A DNA stretch of 64,000 bases, from contig NZ_JACBXD010000022.1 of assembly GCF_013870525.1 (NCBI RefSeq), positions 1 to 64,000 of the forward strand. The letters are read 5' to 3'. The notes beneath the pieces were generated by a model. It did no database searches and was not told where the DNA came from. It saw only the letters and a program-made list of their open reading frames with translations. The stretch is from Amycolatopsis pittospori (GTDB lineage: Bacteria > Actinomycetota > Actinomycetes > Mycobacteriales > Pseudonocardiaceae). A program made the position numbers and the translations under genes. Below, in pieces: positions 51,636-59,223 of this stretch; within the stretch, counting starts at the first letter, position 1; the number at the start of each line of letters is the position of its first letter.

Positions 51636-52732
51636 TGTTCGCGCTCCGTGCACCTGGTCGCGAGGACGGCCAGGGCGTCTGCGGCTTCTCGTGGGAACAC
51701 GGCCGGATCGATCGCCGCCAGTGCCTTCTCGACGTGCTCCCGGATGAGTTCGCCGAGTCGTCCGCGTGCCCCGGTCGCGGTGATCAGCCCGCACCAGCGG
51801 GAGACGGCGTCGTCGTCCACCGTTGTCAGTCCGAGCAGTTCGTCGAGTTCGCGGCGCTGTGACCGGTCGGCCATCTCGGTGGCGAGCACCACCACGCTGG
51901 ACGCCTTGCGATCGCGCAGATCCTGGCCGACGGGTTTACCGGTGACCGCGGGGTCGCCGAACACGCCGAGGAGGTCGTCCTTGAACTGGAACGCCTCACC
52001 CACCAGCCCGCCGTACTCGGCGAGAGCGGCCAGGACGTCCCGATCGCAACCGGCCAGCGCCGCGCCGAACTCCAAGGGTCTGCGGACGGTGTAGTTACCG
52101 GATTTCCGGCGCAGCACATCGAGCAGCTCGTCCCAGCGGGGGAGCGACCGGGCGTCGTTCACGAGGTCGGCGAGCTGCCCGACGGCCAGCTCCGCGCGCA
52201 TCTGATCGTATCTCGGCCAGCCCCGCGACAACGTGTCCGCGTCAAGACCGGATTCCCGGAGCAGCTGCTCCGACCAGACCAGGAAGAGATCGCCCGACAA
52301 CGTCGCCGCGGATTCGCCGAACCGGTCGGCGGAACCGCTCCAGCCCTGTTCGGCGTGCCATCGCGCGAACCGGATGTGCAGCGACGGACGGCCTCGGCGC
52401 AGGTCCGAACCGTCCATGACGTCGTCCTGTGCCAGCGCGAAACAATGAAGCAACTCCAAACTCGACGCCGCCCGCACCGCGGCGATCGAGTCCGGGCCGC
52501 CGCACCGCCAACCCACGTAGGCGAACATCGGGCGGAGGAATTTCCCGCCGGCGAGGAACTGGGGAAGAACGGATTCCGCGAGCCGGCCTTCGTTTCGGCC
52601 GGAGAAGTGCTCGACGGCACGTGCCGCGACGAAGCCGAGTGCTTCGGCAAGGCACCGCTCAGCCACGGCGTCCAGCCACGCGGTAGGCGTCCTCTCCGAT
52701 GGCGTCGCTTCGGCCGCCATGATCGACGCCAT
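51632..52732 (-). CDS. crtE: Geranylgeranyl diphosphate synthase
   Basis: 366 aa, ATG with GGAGGG about 8 nt upstream; a second ATG four codons in is possible. Polyprenyl synthetase with the first Asp-rich motif DDVMD (about 103-107), the FQFKDDLLGVFGD second motif, and a GGKFLRP segment. It supplies C20 diphosphate for phytoene synthase. First gene of the seven-gene operon, preceded by a 374-bp divergent control region. Confidence 0.93.
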   Translation of the reverse strand: MASIMAAEATPSERTPTAWLDAVAERCLAEALGFVAARAVEHFSGRNEGRLAESVLPQFLAGGKFLRPMFAYVGWRCGGPDSIAAVRAASSLELLHCFALAQDDVMDGSDLRRGRPSLHIRFARWHAEQGWSGSADRFGESAATLSGDLFLVWSEQLLRESGLDADTLSRGWPRYDQMRAELAVGQLADLVNDARSLPRWDELLDVLRRKSGNYTVRRPLEFGAALAGCDRDVLAALAEYGGLVGEAFQFKDDLLGVFGDPAVTGKPVGQDLRDRKASSVVVLATEMADRSQRRELDELLGLTTVDDDAVSRWCGLITATGARGRLGELIREHVEKALAAIDPAVFPREAADALAVLATRCTEREQ

Positions 52733-53106
52733 CCGAGTGTCCCTCCGCCGATCCGGTGATTCGTTTCATAACCGTTTCACGTTGGTGTACCTTGTCTACT
52801 AGATCCGGCGGCACCCCCGCAACTTGGGCGATATTGCCTGTAGTGCAAGGAGTCCGGGGTTCCCGGCGGTGCTCCACTCAAACCCGGATCGGCGAAGAAC
52901 CCGCCTTGTGAAATGAGGATGGTCGAGCCCCCGCCACCCTCCGGAGTCCGGCGGTGTCCCGGCGTGGACGGTCCCCTCCTGGTCGCGCCCTGGTGCCGTC
53001 GGACTTTCGCTGTCACGACCCGGTCGAACACCCGCCCGGCCTCCATCCGGTGACCTCGTAAGCTGGCCGTAGTGGATATCCGCGTGAGCGCGGCACTACG
53101 CCGGAA
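52733..53106. promoter_or_regulatory. Divergent control region between crtE and the CarH/LitR-like gene
   Basis: 374 bp with no supported gene. It must hold the crtE promoter (minus strand) and the promoter of the MerR-type regulator (plus strand). The crtE-proximal 60 bp are AT-richer and contain direct repeats listed separately. No clear sigma-70 -35/-10 pair was found on either side, compatible with ECF-sigma or light-responsive control as known for Streptomyces crt genes. Confidence 0.6.
52763..52780 (-). promoter_or_regulatory. Two 11-bp-spaced TGAAACG direct repeats upstream of crtE
   Basis: On the minus strand TGAAACG occurs twice, at 52780-52774 and 52769-52763, exactly 11 bp apart and ending 30 bp before the crtE ATG. 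CarH-type photoreceptors bind 11-bp direct repeats overlapping promoters, and a CarH-like gene is divergent. TGAAAC also resembles an ECF -35 element. Either reading is inference. Confidence 0.5.
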
Positions 53107-54009
53107 ATGTGGTACTGGATGGATGTCGACGAGATGAGCGGCCGGGGCGGCGCCCCGGCCGGCGGTTCGTGGACGCCCGGCAAGGTCGCCGAAGTGCTGG
53201 GCGTCTCGCCGGTCACGCTCCGGACCTGGGCCGCGCGCTACGACATCGGGCCCACCTTGCGGGCCGGCGGACGTCATCGCCGCTACTCGGACGCGGATGT
53301 CCGTCGGCTGCAGCATATGCGGCGATTGATCGACCGCGGGATGCGCGCCAGGGAGGCGGCCGCGGCGGCGTTCGCCGGCCCCGACGAGACGGCTCCCGGT
53401 GTGCCCGCCGACAGGCTGGCCGACGAACTCGAGCAGGCGGCGGAAGACCTCGAGTTCGCCTCCGTCGCGGCCTTGCTGGACGAGACCCTCGACTCGATCG
53501 GCGCGGCGGCGACGTGGGTCGACGTGCTCCTGCCGATCCTGCGCGGCCTCGGTGGCCGTTGGGTCCGGGGTGACGTGTGCTTCGAGTCGGAGTGGGTGCT
53601 CACCAGCGAGATTTCCCTGGCACTCCACCGCTATGTCGCCCGGTTCGCCTCCGCGCCGTCCGAGCGTGGAGTGCTGATCGCCTGCTGCCCGGACGAGCGG
53701 CACAGCCTGCCGGTCGAGGTTCTCCGCGCGTCGTTGGCGGAGGTCGGTATCCCCGCCGTCTACCTGGGGCAGATGGTGCCCGCGGAGACCTTGGCCGGTC
53801 TGGCGTCCAAATTGGATCCGGTGCTGGTCGTGCTGTGGTCGATGTCCGCCACCACCGTCGACGACCTGCTGTGCCGACGTCTTCAGCGCGGTGGGGTCGA
53901 GGTCGTCGTCGCCGGTCCCGGCTGGGAGGGACTCAACGTCCATGGCGCCCCCTGGGTCAACGATCTGGCCGCCGCGCTGGACCTCGCCGCCGCGCGCCTC
54001 AAGATCTGA
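53107..54009 (+). CDS. MerR-family regulator with B12-binding domain (CarH/LitR-like)
   Basis: 300 aa from ATG 53107; ATGs at 53119 and 53134 are possible and no start has a strong RBS. The MerR winged helix (about 18-85) reads TPGKVAEVLGVSPVTLRTWAARY and GGRHRRYSDADVRRL. A four-helix bundle and a Rossmann cobalamin-binding domain (about 195-300) follow. Light-sensing CarH proteins have a Wx9EH motif and an E/DxHxxG motif. Here the first is W152-x9-E162-W163 (His replaced by Trp) and the second is E197-R-H199-S-L-P (Gly replaced by Pro), keeping the lower-ligand His. It is divergent from crtE, so it is the likely repressor of carotenoid genes. Whether it still binds adenosylcobalamin is open. 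Confidence 0.85.
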   Translation: MWYWMDVDEMSGRGGAPAGGSWTPGKVAEVLGVSPVTLRTWAARYDIGPTLRAGGRHRRYSDADVRRLQHMRRLIDRGMRAREAAAAAFAGPDETAPGVPADRLADELEQAAEDLEFASVAALLDETLDSIGAAATWVDVLLPILRGLGGRWVRGDVCFESEWVLTSEISLALHRYVARFASAPSERGVLIACCPDERHSLPVEVLRASLAEVGIPAVYLGQMVPAETLAGLASKLDPVLVVLWSMSATTVDDLLCRRLQRGGVEVVVAGPGWEGLNVHGAPWVNDLAAALDLAAARLKI

Positions 54010-54089
54010 ATCGCGCCCCAAACCGTTGCGGGAACGCTCCAAGTACCTGAGGATGACTGTGCAGGCAACGCGGAGCGGAAGGATTTCCG

Positions 54090-55118
54090 GTGGATCTCAG
54101 GCGTCAGGTGGTCGAGCGCTGGCCGGCGAAATGGCCGGTCCAGCCGTTCCGTGAACCGGCTTGGGCACGGCAGGAGCCGACCTACCGCGAATGCAGCCCC
54201 GCGCTGATCGACGCCGCCGTCAAACGCGCCGACGTCCGGCCCGCCGGTAACTGGTTCGTCGTCGCGGCCAGCCGGGAGATCGGCGAGGACCAGCCGCTGG
54301 GAACGCGGGTGGGCGGCCGGGAACTGGTGGCCTGGCGTCAAGCGGACGGTGATCTGGTCATCGGCCCCGGCGCCTGCCCTCACCTCGGCGCCCCGCTGGA
54401 CCAGGCTCGTGTCCACTGTGGAGAGTTGGTCTGCCGATGGCACGGAATGCGGGTCGGGCCCGAGCGGCCGGGCTGGTCGCGGTTGCCGTCCTACGACGAC
54501 GGCGTGCTCGCCTGGGTCCGCCTCGACGGTCTCGGCGGCGAAAGCCCCACAGAGCGGCCGATCGTGCCGGAGCGCCCGCGAGGCGACGTCACGGTCGACG
54601 CGGTCGCGACCCTGACCGGGACCTGCGAACCGGTGGACATCGTCGCCAACCGGCTCGATCCTTGGCACGGCGCCTGGTTCCATCCGTACTCGTTCACGCG
54701 GCTGCGGGTTCTGTCGGCGCCACAAGGGAACGACGTCACCGACGCCGACGACAAGTTCGTGGTCGAAGTGACCTTCCGGCTCGCCGGGAAACTGGGCGTG
54801 CCGGTGATCGCCGAGTTCACCTGTCCCGAACCCCGCACGGTGCTGATGACCATCGTCGACGGCGAGGGGGCGGGCAGCGTGGTCGAAACCCATGCCACCC
54901 CGCTCGGGAAGGGTCCCGACGGCCTCCCTCGTACCGCTGTGATCGAGGCGACGATAGCCACGTCCGGGCGGCCAGGGTTCGCCAAGGCCGCCCGGATCGC
55001 ACCGGTCCTGCGGCCCCTGATGCGCCGTGCGTCCGCACGTCTGTGGCGGGACGACCTCGCCTACGCCGAACGGCGTTACGCCTTGCGAACCGGAAGTGTC
55101 GCCGATGGCCTCGTATGA
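54090..55118 (+). CDS. Rieske [2Fe-2S] protein linked to carotenoid genes
   Basis: 342 aa from GTG with AAGGA upstream. The Rieske cluster ligands are clear: Cys96-Pro-His98 and Cys115-x2-His118 (CPHLGAPL and CRWHGM). The C-terminal about 190 residues do not look like the mononuclear-iron catalytic domain of ring-hydroxylating dioxygenases by obvious motif. They resemble the conserved extension of Rieske proteins (DUF5914-like) that I recall next to carotenoid genes in actinomycetes. The stop lies inside the next gene (14-bp overlap). Likely an electron-transfer or oxygenase component acting with the adjacent FAD oxidase on a carotenoid or other isoprenoid. Confidence 0.8.
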   Translation: MDLRRQVVERWPAKWPVQPFREPAWARQEPTYRECSPALIDAAVKRADVRPAGNWFVVAASREIGEDQPLGTRVGGRELVAWRQADGDLVIGPGACPHLGAPLDQARVHCGELVCRWHGMRVGPERPGWSRLPSYDDGVLAWVRLDGLGGESPTERPIVPERPRGDVTVDAVATLTGTCEPVDIVANRLDPWHGAWFHPYSFTRLRVLSAPQGNDVTDADDKFVVEVTFRLAGKLGVPVIAEFTCPEPRTVLMTIVDGEGAGSVVETHATPLGKGPDGLPRTAVIEATIATSGRPGFAKAARIAPVLRPLMRRASARLWRDDLAYAERRYALRTGSVADGLV

Positions 55119-56343
55119 AACCGGCGTCGTGGTCGTCGGTGCCGGGCTCGCCGGCCTTTCCGCCGGACTGCACCTGCACCGCGCCGGGATCGCCTGTGTC
55201 GTCCTCGAAGCGGGGGACGAGGTCGGTGGCAGGGTGCGCACCGACCTCGTCGACGGTTTTCGGCTGGATCGCGGTTTTCAGATCCTCAACCCCGCCTATC
55301 CCGCCATTCGGCGTCTGGTGGATGTCGACGCGCTGCGGCTGGGGAAGTTCTGGCGTGCGGTCCGGGTGTCCGACGGCGATCGTCTCAGCCTGCTCGGAAA
55401 TCCCCTCGACGCGCCCAAAGCGTTACGCGACGTCGCGGCACGGCGTTACCTGTCGGCCAAGGACCTCGCCGCTCTCGGGGCATTCACGGCGCGGGTCGCG
55501 GGCGGTCCGGTCTGGTCGATCGTCCAGAGCGCCGACGGCACGACAGCCGACGAACTTCACCGGGCCGGTCTGTCGGACCGAGCGGTGGAAACCGTGCTCC
55601 GCCCGTTTCTCGCCGGGGTTTTCCTGGAATCCGGCTTGAGTACCTCTTCGCGCTTCTTCCGGCTCGTGTGGCGAAGCTTCCTCCGGTCCGCGCCGTCGTT
55701 GCCCGCGCTCGGGATGGGAGACCTGCCGAGACAGCTGGCTCGGCGGCTGCCCGTCGACGCCGTTCGGACCGGCACGGTGGTCGAGGGGGTCGACAGTGGC
55801 CGGGTGCGTACCGCCGGCGGCGACGTCTGGAACGCCCGCGCGGTCATCGTCGCCACGGACGGATCCGCCGCCGCGCGCCTGGTCCCCGCTGTTCCGGAAC
55901 CACGGTGGAACAGCGTCACGACGTGGTACTTCGCGCCGCCGCGGTCACCTTTGGCGGAACCGGTCATCATGATCGACGCCCACGGCGGACCGATCCTCAA
56001 CACCGCCGTGCTCAGCGAGGTGTGTCCCACCTACGCCCCGGACGACGCCGCGCTCGTCAGCGCCTCGGCCCTGATACCGCTCGAGGAACAGGAAGTGCGG
56101 CGAGAGCTGAGCCGGATGTACCGCACGGACGCGTCCCGGTGGCCACTGGTCGGGCGCTACGAGATCCCCGACGCGCTCCCTGTGATGCCGGCACCGCACG
56201 ACCTCCGCCGCGAGATCCATTTCGGTGAAGGGCTTTACGTCTGCGGCGACCATCGGGACACCAGTTCGCTGCAAGGTGCTCTCGCGTCCGGCGGCCGGAC
56301 AGCCCGAGCCGTGCTCCGCGACCTCGGTTCGAGACGGTCTTGA
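55105..56343 (+). CDS. FAD-dependent amine oxidase/desaturase-like protein
   Basis: 412 aa from ATG 55105, overlapping the Rieske gene by 14 bp. FAD-binding VVVVGAGLAGLSAG (about 8-21), then GGRVRTDLVDGFRLDRGFQIL and a C-terminal GLYVCGDHRDTSSLQGALASGGRTA segment (each the family's expected spot). It belongs to the large flavin amine oxidase/protoporphyrinogen oxidase/CrtI superfamily but is shorter than CrtI and lacks its C-terminal signature. Overlap with the Rieske gene predicts a two-component system. Placement beside crt genes suggests carotenoid end-group modification, but no product is known to me. Confidence 0.82.
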   Translation: MASYETGVVVVGAGLAGLSAGLHLHRAGIACVVLEAGDEVGGRVRTDLVDGFRLDRGFQILNPAYPAIRRLVDVDALRLGKFWRAVRVSDGDRLSLLGNPLDAPKALRDVAARRYLSAKDLAALGAFTARVAGGPVWSIVQSADGTTADELHRAGLSDRAVETVLRPFLAGVFLESGLSTSSRFFRLVWRSFLRSAPSLPALGMGDLPRQLARRLPVDAVRTGTVVEGVDSGRVRTAGGDVWNARAVIVATDGSAAARLVPAVPEPRWNSVTTWYFAPPRSPLAEPVIMIDAHGGPILNTAVLSEVCPTYAPDDAALVSASALIPLEEQEVRRELSRMYRTDASRWPLVGRYEIPDALPVMPAPHDLRREIHFGEGLYVCGDHRDTSSLQGALASGGRTARAVLRDLGSRRS

Positions 56344-56433
56344 GTGCACGACTCAGCCCGCGCCGCGGGCGAAGAAAGAGCGCCGGTCCCTGCCACGCTG
56401 CCGGGACGCGGCGGGTCTGTCACCGTGGACGGC

Positions 56434-56655
56434 ATGACCACACCCGGACCCGAGCCACAGGACGCACCCGGGTTGGAGCCTGGCGGTTCCGTTTCGCCCG
56501 GCGACACCCCGCCGGACGCAGGGCAGACCTCGGGGCTGTCCCATCCTCAGCCGATACCTTCGCGCAAGCCCGCGGTCTTGGCGCTCGTCGTGATCGGCAT
56601 TCTCGTCGTAGGCGTCGCCGGCTTCTTCGTCCTCCGCGCCTTGGATCTGCTTTGA
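56434..56655 (+). CDS. Small tail-anchored membrane protein
   Basis: 73 aa from ATG 56434; the frame is open back to a GTG at 56344 that touches the oxidase stop, so the start is uncertain. The N-terminal about 45 residues are Pro/Gly-rich and disordered. The C-terminus is one hydrophobic helix (AVLALVVIGILVVGVAGFFVL). No family is recognised. It could be the last gene of the Rieske-oxidase unit. Confidence 0.55.
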   Translation: MTTPGPEPQDAPGLEPGGSVSPGDTPPDAGQTSGLSHPQPIPSRKPAVLALVVIGILVVGVAGFFVLRALDLL

Positions 56656-56752
56656 CCGATCCAGGACTTGCCGGACGAACTCTGTGACCGCCCTTGGCCC
56701 ACTTCGTCGGACAGGGCGGCCGGATACGTGAAGCTTGCGGCAGGACCCTGAA

Positions 56753-56787
56753 CGAGGGCCTGGCGTCACGAACACGCCAGGCCCTCG
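56753..56787. terminator. 14-bp perfect hairpin, bidirectional terminator
   Basis: CGAGGGCCTGGCGT (56753-56766) pairs perfectly with ACGCCAGGCCCTCG (56774-56787) around a 7-nt loop. It lies between the convergent small membrane protein and the secreted-protein gene, so it likely ends transcription from both sides, without a U-tract as is usual in actinomycetes. Confidence 0.8.
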
Positions 56788-56811
56788 GGGGAGTGGGTCT
56801 GCGGAGTGGCC

Positions 56812-57108
56812 TCAGTTTTGAACGAGCCTGTCGACGACGCTGCCGTCGACGTGCACCAGATTGCCGTTGGACAGGTTGTTCTGGTGCGTGCCCTTGTAGT
56901 TGCTGAGCACTGGAACGACGGCGATCTGCTGGCCGCCGGTGAGAGGCACGGGGCAGATGCAGGTCGCGTGGTCGAAATTGTTGGCCGCCTGAATGCCGCC
57001 CTCGGTGAACTGCTGGACGTCGTCGTCGGCCGACGCGGAGCCCGCCGTGACGGCGGCCGCGCCGGCGACCATGAGAAGAACGGTTGCGATTCGTGATGAA
57101 TTGAACAC
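56812..57108 (-). CDS. Small secreted protein, possibly rodlin-like
   Basis: 98 aa from GTG 57108; no clear RBS is seen and longer frames lack sense. A classical signal peptide (about residues 1-27, IATVLLMVAGAAAV, cleavage after ASA) leads to a mature chain of about 70 residues. It has a Cys-x-Cys (ATCICPVPL), alternating hydrophobic residues and Asn-rich stretches (NNFDHA, NNLSNGNLV). The QQIAVVPVLS...N pattern faintly recalls rodlins of aerial hyphae, but the similarity is weak and the protein is shorter. Cell-surface or extracellular location is well supported; function is not. Confidence 0.65.
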   Translation of the reverse strand: MFNSSRIATVLLMVAGAAAVTAGSASADDDVQQFTEGGIQAANNFDHATCICPVPLTGGQQIAVVPVLSNYKGTHQNNLSNGNLVHVDGSVVDRLVQN

Positions 57109-57540
57109 GTTACGCAACGTAGCAAAGCCGGTTCTGGTCTGCCGATCGACACCTTTATCGGGTGGCGTAGGTCGTCGCGGACAACACCAACGTTCGGGAT
57201 GAGCGCTCGGGCAGCGGAACCGGGGTGCGCGAGAACGTCGGGCGCGACGGGGCTCGGCTGAGGAGCGAATGCAAAGCGTCCTTCGGATGGTGGCAGTGGC
57301 GTTACCGTGAAACAGAGTCGTCATTGGCTGGCATCTGCTCTCTTTGAGGGATCAGGCGCCCGTCGACGCTCCGCCGGTCGGGCCGACAGGGGCGGCACGG
57401 CGGTCGTGATCCCTCCGCATCTGTCGGCTTGTTCGTCTGGGCGCGTCGCGGGACCCTCGGTCCGGGGCGACGGGACTTCGGGCCCTCCCGTGCGCTCCCG
57501 CGCTGGTCGAAGCTGGAAGCGACCAGACGGGAGGGCGAAG
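57109..57540. promoter_or_regulatory. 432-bp divergent intergenic region upstream of the dormancy island
   Basis: No gene is supported here. It separates the minus-strand secreted protein from the plus-strand flavodoxin. The flavodoxin-proximal end holds two DosR-box-like palindromes (57450-57485), and the RBS GGGAGG lies at 57528-57533. I see no other structured element. Confidence 0.6.
57450..57485 (+). promoter_or_regulatory. Two DosR-box-like palindromes upstream of the flavodoxin gene
   Basis: GGGACCCTCGGTCC (57450-57463) and GGGACTTCGGGCCC (57472-57485) have centres 22 bp apart, about two helical turns. The second matches 11 of 14 core positions of the mycobacterial DosR consensus GGGACTWWAGTCCC; the first contains a perfect GGACC-N3-GGTCC inverted repeat. 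They end 55 bp before the flavodoxin ATG. Paired boxes are usual for DosR promoters. No dosRS genes are in the window. Confidence 0.6.
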
Positions 57541-58068
57541 ATGAAGATCCTCGTGGCGGTGGCGAGTCGCCATGGCGCGACGCGGGACATCGCCGACGAG
57601 ATCGGCCGATGTCTCCGATCGGAACTGGGTGCCCGGGCCGTCGTGGAGGTGCTTTTCGCCGAGAACGTCGCCTCGGTCGACGACTACGACGCGGTACTGC
57701 TGGGCAGTGCCGTGTACATGGGGCATTGGCTCGACGGGGCGGCCGGTCTGGTCGAGCGGCAGCACGAAGGCTTGCGGCAGAAGGACGTGTGGTTGTTCTC
57801 GAGTGGTCCGGTGGGGGAGCCGCCGAAGCCCGCCGAGGATTCGGTCGACGTCACCGGACTGGTGACGCTGTCCGGGGCGCGCGGGCATCGTGTCTTTTCG
57901 GGCCGGATCGATCGGAGCCGACTCCGGTTGCCCGAGCGGGCGATGGTCGCGGCACTGCGCGTCAAGGACGGCGATTACCGGGATTGGACGGCGGTCCGGG
58001 ACTGGGCCGCCGAGATCGCCGCGCAGCTGAAAGCGACGAAGGGGAGTGGACATGCCGGGCGTGGCTGA
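57541..58068 (+). CDS. Flavodoxin-domain protein (HemG-like)
   Basis: 175 aa from ATG with GGGAGG at 7-nt spacing. N-terminal FMN-phosphate loop VAVASRHGATRDIADEIG, a second FMN contact AVLLGSAVYMGHW, and FSSGPVG. These match menaquinone-dependent protoporphyrinogen IX oxidase-type flavodoxins. Such proteins occur in DosR-type dormancy regulons. Soluble; probably passes electrons from quinol or NAD(P)H-linked donors. First gene after the paired palindromes, so probably induced under hypoxia or stress (inference). Confidence 0.85.
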   Translation: MKILVAVASRHGATRDIADEIGRCLRSELGARAVVEVLFAENVASVDDYDAVLLGSAVYMGHWLDGAAGLVERQHEGLRQKDVWLFSSGPVGEPPKPAEDSVDVTGLVTLSGARGHRVFSGRIDRSRLRLPERAMVAALRVKDGDYRDWTAVRDWAAEIAAQLKATKGSGHAGRG

Positions 58069-58252
58069 GGGCGCGGTGATCGCCGGGACCGACGGTCCGC
58101 CCCGGGCGCTGGAGCGTCGAGGTCGATGACGGCGCGGTCCGGATAGCCGACTGATACGACGGCGACCCGATCGGCATGTGGCGAAGCTGCTGGCCGAGGC
58201 CGTTCCGGGTGTCGTGGAAGCCAAAGTGATCTACCAGGAGGACGAACGATGA
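58052..58252 (+). pseudogene. Decayed BON-domain gene remnant
   Basis: Starting at an ATG (58052, RBS GGGGAG), a 25-codon frame reads AVIAGTDGPPRALE and stops at 58127. In a second frame VEVDDGAVRIAD (58116-58151) runs into a TGA. In a third frame RHVAKLLAEAVPGVVEAKVIYQED (split here as 58172 onward) ends in a TGA that overlaps the following USP start. The last two pieces together resemble a BON domain as found at the end of CBS-BON proteins. Two frame changes and internal stops make it nonfunctional, unless sequencing errors are involved. Confidence 0.6.
58085..58098 (+). promoter_or_regulatory. DosR-like palindrome upstream of tandem USP gene
   Basis: GGGACCGACGGTCC contains the perfect inverted repeat GGACC-N3-GGTCC, the same arrangement as at 57450. 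It lies 150 bp before the universal stress protein ATG, inside the decayed BON gene. A regulatory role is inferred from recurrence. Confidence 0.45.
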
Positions 58253-59145
58253 GCACGACAGGACTGAAGATCGTCGTCGGGGTGGACGGGACCGAACCCG
58301 GACGGGAAGCGGCCCGGTGGGCCGCGACGATCGCGGATCAGCGCGGGCTCGGGCTGCTGATCGTGCACGCGCTGCGAGCCGAGCAACTCTCCTATGGAGG
58401 CGGCCTGGCGGGACCGGCGCCGTGGTTCGACGTGCTGGCAGGCGAAGGTGAGCGGATCATCGACGAGGCCGTCGAGCAGGTACGTGCCGTCGCGCCGGAA
58501 GTGACCGTGGATACCGTCATGCCGGCCGACTCGCCCGTGCCGTTCCTCATCGATGTCTCGAAGAAGGCGACGATGGTCGTGGTCGGCGGTACCGGGCGTG
58601 GCTTCTTCGGCGAGATGACGATCGGCTCGACCGCATCGGCGGTGGTCTCGCACGCGCATTGCCCGGTGGTCGTCATCCGCGGCAGGAAGGGAACGGCGAA
58701 CCACCCCCAGGAAGGGCCGGTCGTCGTCGGCGTCGACGGAAGCCCGTTGAGCGAGCGTGCCGTCGAGATCGCCTTCGAAGAGGCGTCGTGGCGCGACACC
58801 GGCCTGGTGGCCGTGCATGCGTGGCGCGACGTCACCTATGACGACGCTTTCGGCATGTCCAGGCTCGTCGTGCAGTGGGAATCCATCGAGGACGAGGAAA
58901 AGCGCTTGCTGGCGCAGCGCCTGGCGGGCTGGAGTGAAAAGTATCCGGACGTCGAGGTCCAGCGAGTGCTCGTCCGCGACAGGCCGCGGCACACCTTGCT
59001 CGAATGGAGCGCGAAGGCACAGCTCGTCGTGGTCGGCAGCCGTGGTCACGGTGGCTTCACCGGGCAGTTGCTCGGCTCCACCAGTCAGGCGCTCGCACAT
59101 CACGCCGAATGCCCGGTCATGGTGGTCCGCGCAAAGAAGAAGTGA
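58249..59145 (+). CDS. Tandem universal stress protein
   Basis: 298 aa, AGGAGG at 7-nt spacing. Two UspA domains: residues about 1-145 and 155-298, each with the ATP-binding Gly-rich pattern (VVVGGTGRGFFGEMTIGST and VVVGSRGHGGFTGQLLGST) and an N-terminal VVGVDGS-like strand. This is the two-domain type of Mycobacterium DosR-regulon USPs such as Rv2005c/Rv1996. Cytosolic. Convergent with another USP, separated by a perfect 18-bp hairpin. Confidence 0.94.
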   Translation: MSTTGLKIVVGVDGTEPGREAARWAATIADQRGLGLLIVHALRAEQLSYGGGLAGPAPWFDVLAGEGERIIDEAVEQVRAVAPEVTVDTVMPADSPVPFLIDVSKKATMVVVGGTGRGFFGEMTIGSTASAVVSHAHCPVVVIRGRKGTANHPQEGPVVVGVDGSPLSERAVEIAFEEASWRDTGLVAVHAWRDVTYDDAFGMSRLVVQWESIEDEEKRLLAQRLAGWSEKYPDVEVQRVLVRDRPRHTLLEWSAKAQLVVVGSRGHGGFTGQLLGSTSQALAHHAECPVMVVRAKKK

Positions 59146-59173
59146 CCATGCGGCCGGCCCCCAAGGCAAGGAA

Positions 59174-59215
59174 CGGAAAGGCCACGGACGAGTCGTGTCG
59201 TCCGTGGCCTTTCCG
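59174..59215. terminator. Perfect 18-bp hairpin, bidirectional terminator
   Basis: CGGAAAGGCCACGGACGA (59174-59191) pairs perfectly with TCGTCCGTGGCCTTTCCG (59198-59215) around a 6-nt loop. It lies between convergent USP genes ending at 59145 and 59224. The AAAG/CTTT base gives a short U-run in either direction. Confidence 0.88.
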
Positions 59216-59223
59216 CGTCGCCC

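Noticed and set aside
57307..57540. N-terminal extension of the flavodoxin
   Set aside because: It would cover the DosR-like palindromes and encode a disordered Arg-rich stretch; a strong RBS precedes ATG 57541.
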